From assembly GCA_020247055.1 (NCBI GenBank), contig JADCJL010000058.1, forward strand, positions 1-32,232: a stretch of 32,232 nucleotides of DNA, given 5' to 3'. The position numbers and the translations under genes were made by a program. Under the pieces are notes generated by a model. It saw nothing but the letters and a program-made list of their open reading frames with translations. It was not told the DNA's origin and made no database searches. Within the stretch, counting starts at the first letter, position 1. Each line of letters starts with the position of its first letter. Positions 29,917 through 32,232 of the stretch are shown here, piece by piece. This DNA is from Acidobacteriaceae bacterium. Lineage in GTDB: Bacteria; Acidobacteriota; Terriglobia; Bryobacterales; Bryobacteraceae.

Positions 29917-30639
29917 ATGTATCTCTGGCAGGAGATCCTGAAAGTTGCCGCCTATGCGGTAGCCCTGCCTTACTGCTGGCGCATTCGGGGTGACTCCGCG
30001 CCCCACTCCCCGATGTGGCGGGCCTGGACGCTGATGGGACTCAGCGCACTGTTGGCCATGGTGCGGCACAGCTACGAGCTGGTAGCCGAATTGGGCAATT
30101 GGGAGTTGACCATTCGGAGCTGGCGGCAGGTGGTGATTGTCGCCTCGCTGCTGGCACTCACGGGTGGCTTGCTGGAGCTGGGGCGGGCTTTTCGCGACGC
30201 GGGCATGGCCCCGCGCTGGCGGCGGGTGGACTGGGTTTGGCTTCTGTTGATTGCCTGCCTGGCGGTCCCGGTGGTGATTCACCGCGAGCGCATGGGCGAT
30301 TCGGCGAGCGGTATTGCGGCGATGCGCTATCTGCAGTCCTTGAGCTCCGTGCTTCTCGCCGTGCCGGTTATTGTCGCGCTCGGGTTACATCGCATCAGCC
30401 GGTCGATGGCCGGAGGGCGCTGGGCGGTGGCGCTGCGCTGGATGGTGGCGTTTCTGCTGGTGCGTCTCGTGAACTTGTACTTAGGCACCGCACTGGCGAT
30501 AACGAGCGAGTGGATCCAGTGGTCGAATGTCGGGGCGCCGTGGCTATTTACCATGGCGGCGATGGAGCGCTGGAGCGTGACGCGGGCCGCTGTCCGCATG
30601 CGGCAGCAAATTTTTTTGGACGCCAACAAACCGGCATAA
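29917..30639 (+). CDS. Integral membrane protein, unrecognised
   Basis: 240 residues with about six or seven membrane helices: near 6-20 (ILKVAAYAVALPYCW), 37-50, 72-88 (VVIVASLLALTGGLLEL), 107-121 (VWLLLIACLAVPVVI), 138-156, 170-194 and possibly 203-214. Short charged loops; no enzyme motif or output domain. Its ATG follows the previous stop codon directly, so sigma factor, unknown small protein and membrane protein form one translational unit. A membrane sensor feeding the sigma factor is a fair guess from this layout only. Confidence 0.7.
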   Translation: MYLWQEILKVAAYAVALPYCWRIRGDSAPHSPMWRAWTLMGLSALLAMVRHSYELVAELGNWELTIRSWRQVVIVASLLALTGGLLELGRAFRDAGMAPRWRRVDWVWLLLIACLAVPVVIHRERMGDSASGIAAMRYLQSLSSVLLAVPVIVALGLHRISRSMAGGRWAVALRWMVAFLLVRLVNLYLGTALAITSEWIQWSNVGAPWLFTMAAMERWSVTRAAVRMRQQIFLDANKPA

Positions 30640-30656
30640 AATCGCATCCCTTATGC

Positions 30657-32232
30657 ATGCAGAAATTGGGAGCCTTGTTGCTGGGAGTTTGGCTGAGTGC
30701 GGTGTCCGCACCGGCGCAGGTTTTGTACGGTTCGTTAACGGGTAATGTGACCGATGCGGCCGATGCGGCCGTGGCCGGGGCCAAGGTGGAAGCGGCCAAT
30801 ACCGCGACCGGGGTGACCCGGCAGGGAACCACCGACGAGCGCGGCACGTTTCTGTTCAACGACCTGCAGCCCGGGACTTATAAGGTTTCCATTTCGTCGC
30901 CCTCGTTCCGCGCCGTGGTGCAGAACGGCGTATCGATTGACGCCAACACGGTGCGCCGTATCGACGCGCGTCTGCAGGTGGCCAGCGTGACCGAGAGCAT
31001 CGTCGTCGAAGGTTCGGCCGCTACCCTGCAGACCGACCGCGCCGACCTCAACACCCGGATCTCCAAGAGCCAGATCACCAACCTGCCGATTGGCGCGGGA
31101 CGCAATTTTCAGTCGCTGTACAAGATCATCCCGGGCTTCTCGCCCCCCACCGAGCTGCACTCCGACGCGGGCAATCCGCAGCGCGCCATGGGCACCAACG
31201 TCAACGGCGCCAGTTACTCGAACAACAACACGCGCATAGACGGCGCCACCGTGAGCTACCCCTGGCTGCCCCACATTGTGGCGTACGTGCCGCCCCAGGA
31301 CGCCATTGAAACCGTGAACGTGGTCTCCAACAGCTTCGATGCCGAGCAGGGCATGGCGGGCGGCGCGGCGATGAACGTCACCATCAAGAGCGGGACCAAT
31401 GAGTTCCACGGCTCGGCCCACGAGTTCCACACCAACAGCGCCATGCGCGCCCGCAACTTCTTCTACTACGGCGGCAACCTGCCGAAGAACATCCTGAATC
31501 AGTTCGGCGGCACCTTCGGCGGCCCGATCAAAAAGAACAAGCTCTTCTTCTTCGCCGATTGGGAACGCACCGTCCGCCGCCAGAACGCTTCGGCCTTCCG
31601 CACTCTGCCCAACGCTCCGCTCCGCGGCGGCGACTTCAGCGACTTTGGGACCAACATCTACGACCCCGCTACCGGCGCCGCCAGCGGGACCGGCCGGCTT
31701 CTGTTCCCTGGACTGCGCATCCCGGCCAGCCGCATCGACCCCGCCGCCGCCACCATGCTCGGCCTGCTGATCGCCCCCAACTATGTTGGCCTGCCGGCCG
31801 GTTCCAACCAGATTCAGAACAACCACTTTGCCAGCGGAACTTATGAGTTCAATCGCGATAACGCCGACTTCAAGGTGAACTACAACCCGACGGAAAAGTC
31901 CTCTGTCTTTGGCCGCTACAGCTTCTCGCCCAGCCTGATTTTTGATCCGCCGTCGCTCGGGGCGGCAGGCGGCGACGCCTTGAACGGCGGGCAGCCCGGC
32001 CGCGCGCCCGGCCTGATCCAGAGCGCCGCCATCGGTGGCACCTATACCGTCTCCCCGCGGGTCCTCATCGACGCCAACGTGGGCTTTACCCGGCTCCGCC
32101 TCAGCGCCGAGAACGTCGACATCGGCCGCAACTATGGCCTCGAAGATCTGAAGATTCCCGGCACCAACGGCGGAGACCGGCTGCAGGGCGGCTATCCGCG
32201 CTTCAACATCAGCGGCTTTTCCGCCCTCGGAA
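30657..32232 (+). CDS. TonB-dependent-receptor-like outer-membrane protein, 3' end outside window
   Basis: The first 525 codons of a larger gene. Signal peptide (MQKLGALLLGVWLSAVSAPAQ), then a carboxypeptidase-regulatory-like domain (LTGNVTDAADAAVAGAKVEA, TTDERGTFLFNDLQPGTYKV, SVTESIVVEGSA), then the plug-like part (LPIGAGRNFQSLYKIIPGFS, TNVNGASYSNNNTRIDGATV, AIETVNVVSNSFDAEQGMAG, NVTIKSGTNEFHGSAHEF) and the start of the barrel (QFGGTFGGPIKKNKLFFFAD). This is the large OmpA/TonB-receptor-like family that is highly expanded in Solibacteres, presumably for uptake of glycans or other large substrates. No good ribosome binding site precedes the ATG at 30657. Unlike the earlier + strand genes it favours C-ending codons. 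Confidence 0.9.
   Translation, partial: MQKLGALLLGVWLSAVSAPAQVLYGSLTGNVTDAADAAVAGAKVEAANTATGVTRQGTTDERGTFLFNDLQPGTYKVSISSPSFRAVVQNGVSIDANTVRRIDARLQVASVTESIVVEGSAATLQTDRADLNTRISKSQITNLPIGAGRNFQSLYKIIPGFSPPTELHSDAGNPQRAMGTNVNGASYSNNNTRIDGATVSYPWLPHIVAYVPPQDAIETVNVVSNSFDAEQGMAGGAAMNVTIKSGTNEFHGSAHEFHTNSAMRARNFFYYGGNLPKNILNQFGGTFGGPIKKNKLFFFADWERTVRRQNASAFRTLPNAPLRGGDFSDFGTNIYDPATGAASGTGRLLFPGLRIPASRIDPAAATMLGLLIAPNYVGLPAGSNQIQNNHFASGTYEFNRDNADFKVNYNPTEKSSVFGRYSFSPSLIFDPPSLGAAGGDALNGGQPGRAPGLIQSAAIGGTYTVSPRVLIDANVGFTRLRLSAENVDIGRNYGLEDLKIPGTNGGDRLQGGYPRFNISGFSALG

Overview
The window looks like chromosomal DNA of a high-GC Acidobacteriota bacterium, most like the Solibacteres/Bryobacterales. The basis is gene content: a PSCyt1-PSCyt2-PSD1 cytochrome protein followed by a Tat-exported DUF1501 protein, an outer-membrane receptor with an N-terminal carboxypeptidase-regulatory-like domain, a NusG paralog of the UpxY/LoaP/RfaH type, CheB-CheR-PAS fusions and a RES-Xre toxin-antitoxin pair. 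This is inference from families; there is no rRNA or tRNA gene in the window.

Layout. 1-496 is non-coding and repetitive: a 44-bp hairpin-forming tandem repeat and a 21-bp direct duplication. 497-3273 holds a family-4-like glycosyltransferase (-) and a CmoB-like methyltransferase (+), divergent, with a long gap and one doubtful small ORF between them. 3608-5232 holds a rhodanese gene that ends exactly where its catalytic Cys should be, a TetR regulator, and an SDR oxidoreductase with a perfect palindromic operator at its start. 5301-9366 is a small catabolic region: MDR-type dehydrogenase (-), secreted sialidase-like Asp-box protein and D-threonine-aldolase-like PLP enzyme (+, overlapping), a decayed sulfatase N-terminus (-) and a secreted lectin-like protein (-).

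9523-18378 is a signal-transduction island bracketed by two small CBS-pair proteins: a LuxR-type response regulator (-), then on the + strand a sigma54 activator without sensor domain, an overlapping pseudo-receiver, a NusG paralog, a CheB-CheR-PAS protein and a PAS histidine kinase. The last two share a paralogous linker domain and look like the two complementary halves of a duplicated fusion protein. A phosphoribosyltransferase and a diheme cytochrome c follow on the - strand.

19985-23807 is a tight methylmalonyl-CoA module: epimerase, mutase (with a vestigial MutA-like segment fused to its N-terminus) and the MeaB chaperone GTPase, all overlapping. 23792-24878 is a RES-Xre toxin-antitoxin operon with a palindromic operator over its RBS and -10. 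25010-29031 is the PSD1/DUF1501 pair, followed by an ECF sigma factor coupled to two unrecognised genes (29045-30639) and the first 525 codons of a TonB-dependent-receptor-like protein that runs off the window.

Long ORFs are common in all frames because of the base composition. Genes were called on family motifs, ribosome binding sites and gene packing, not on ORF length.
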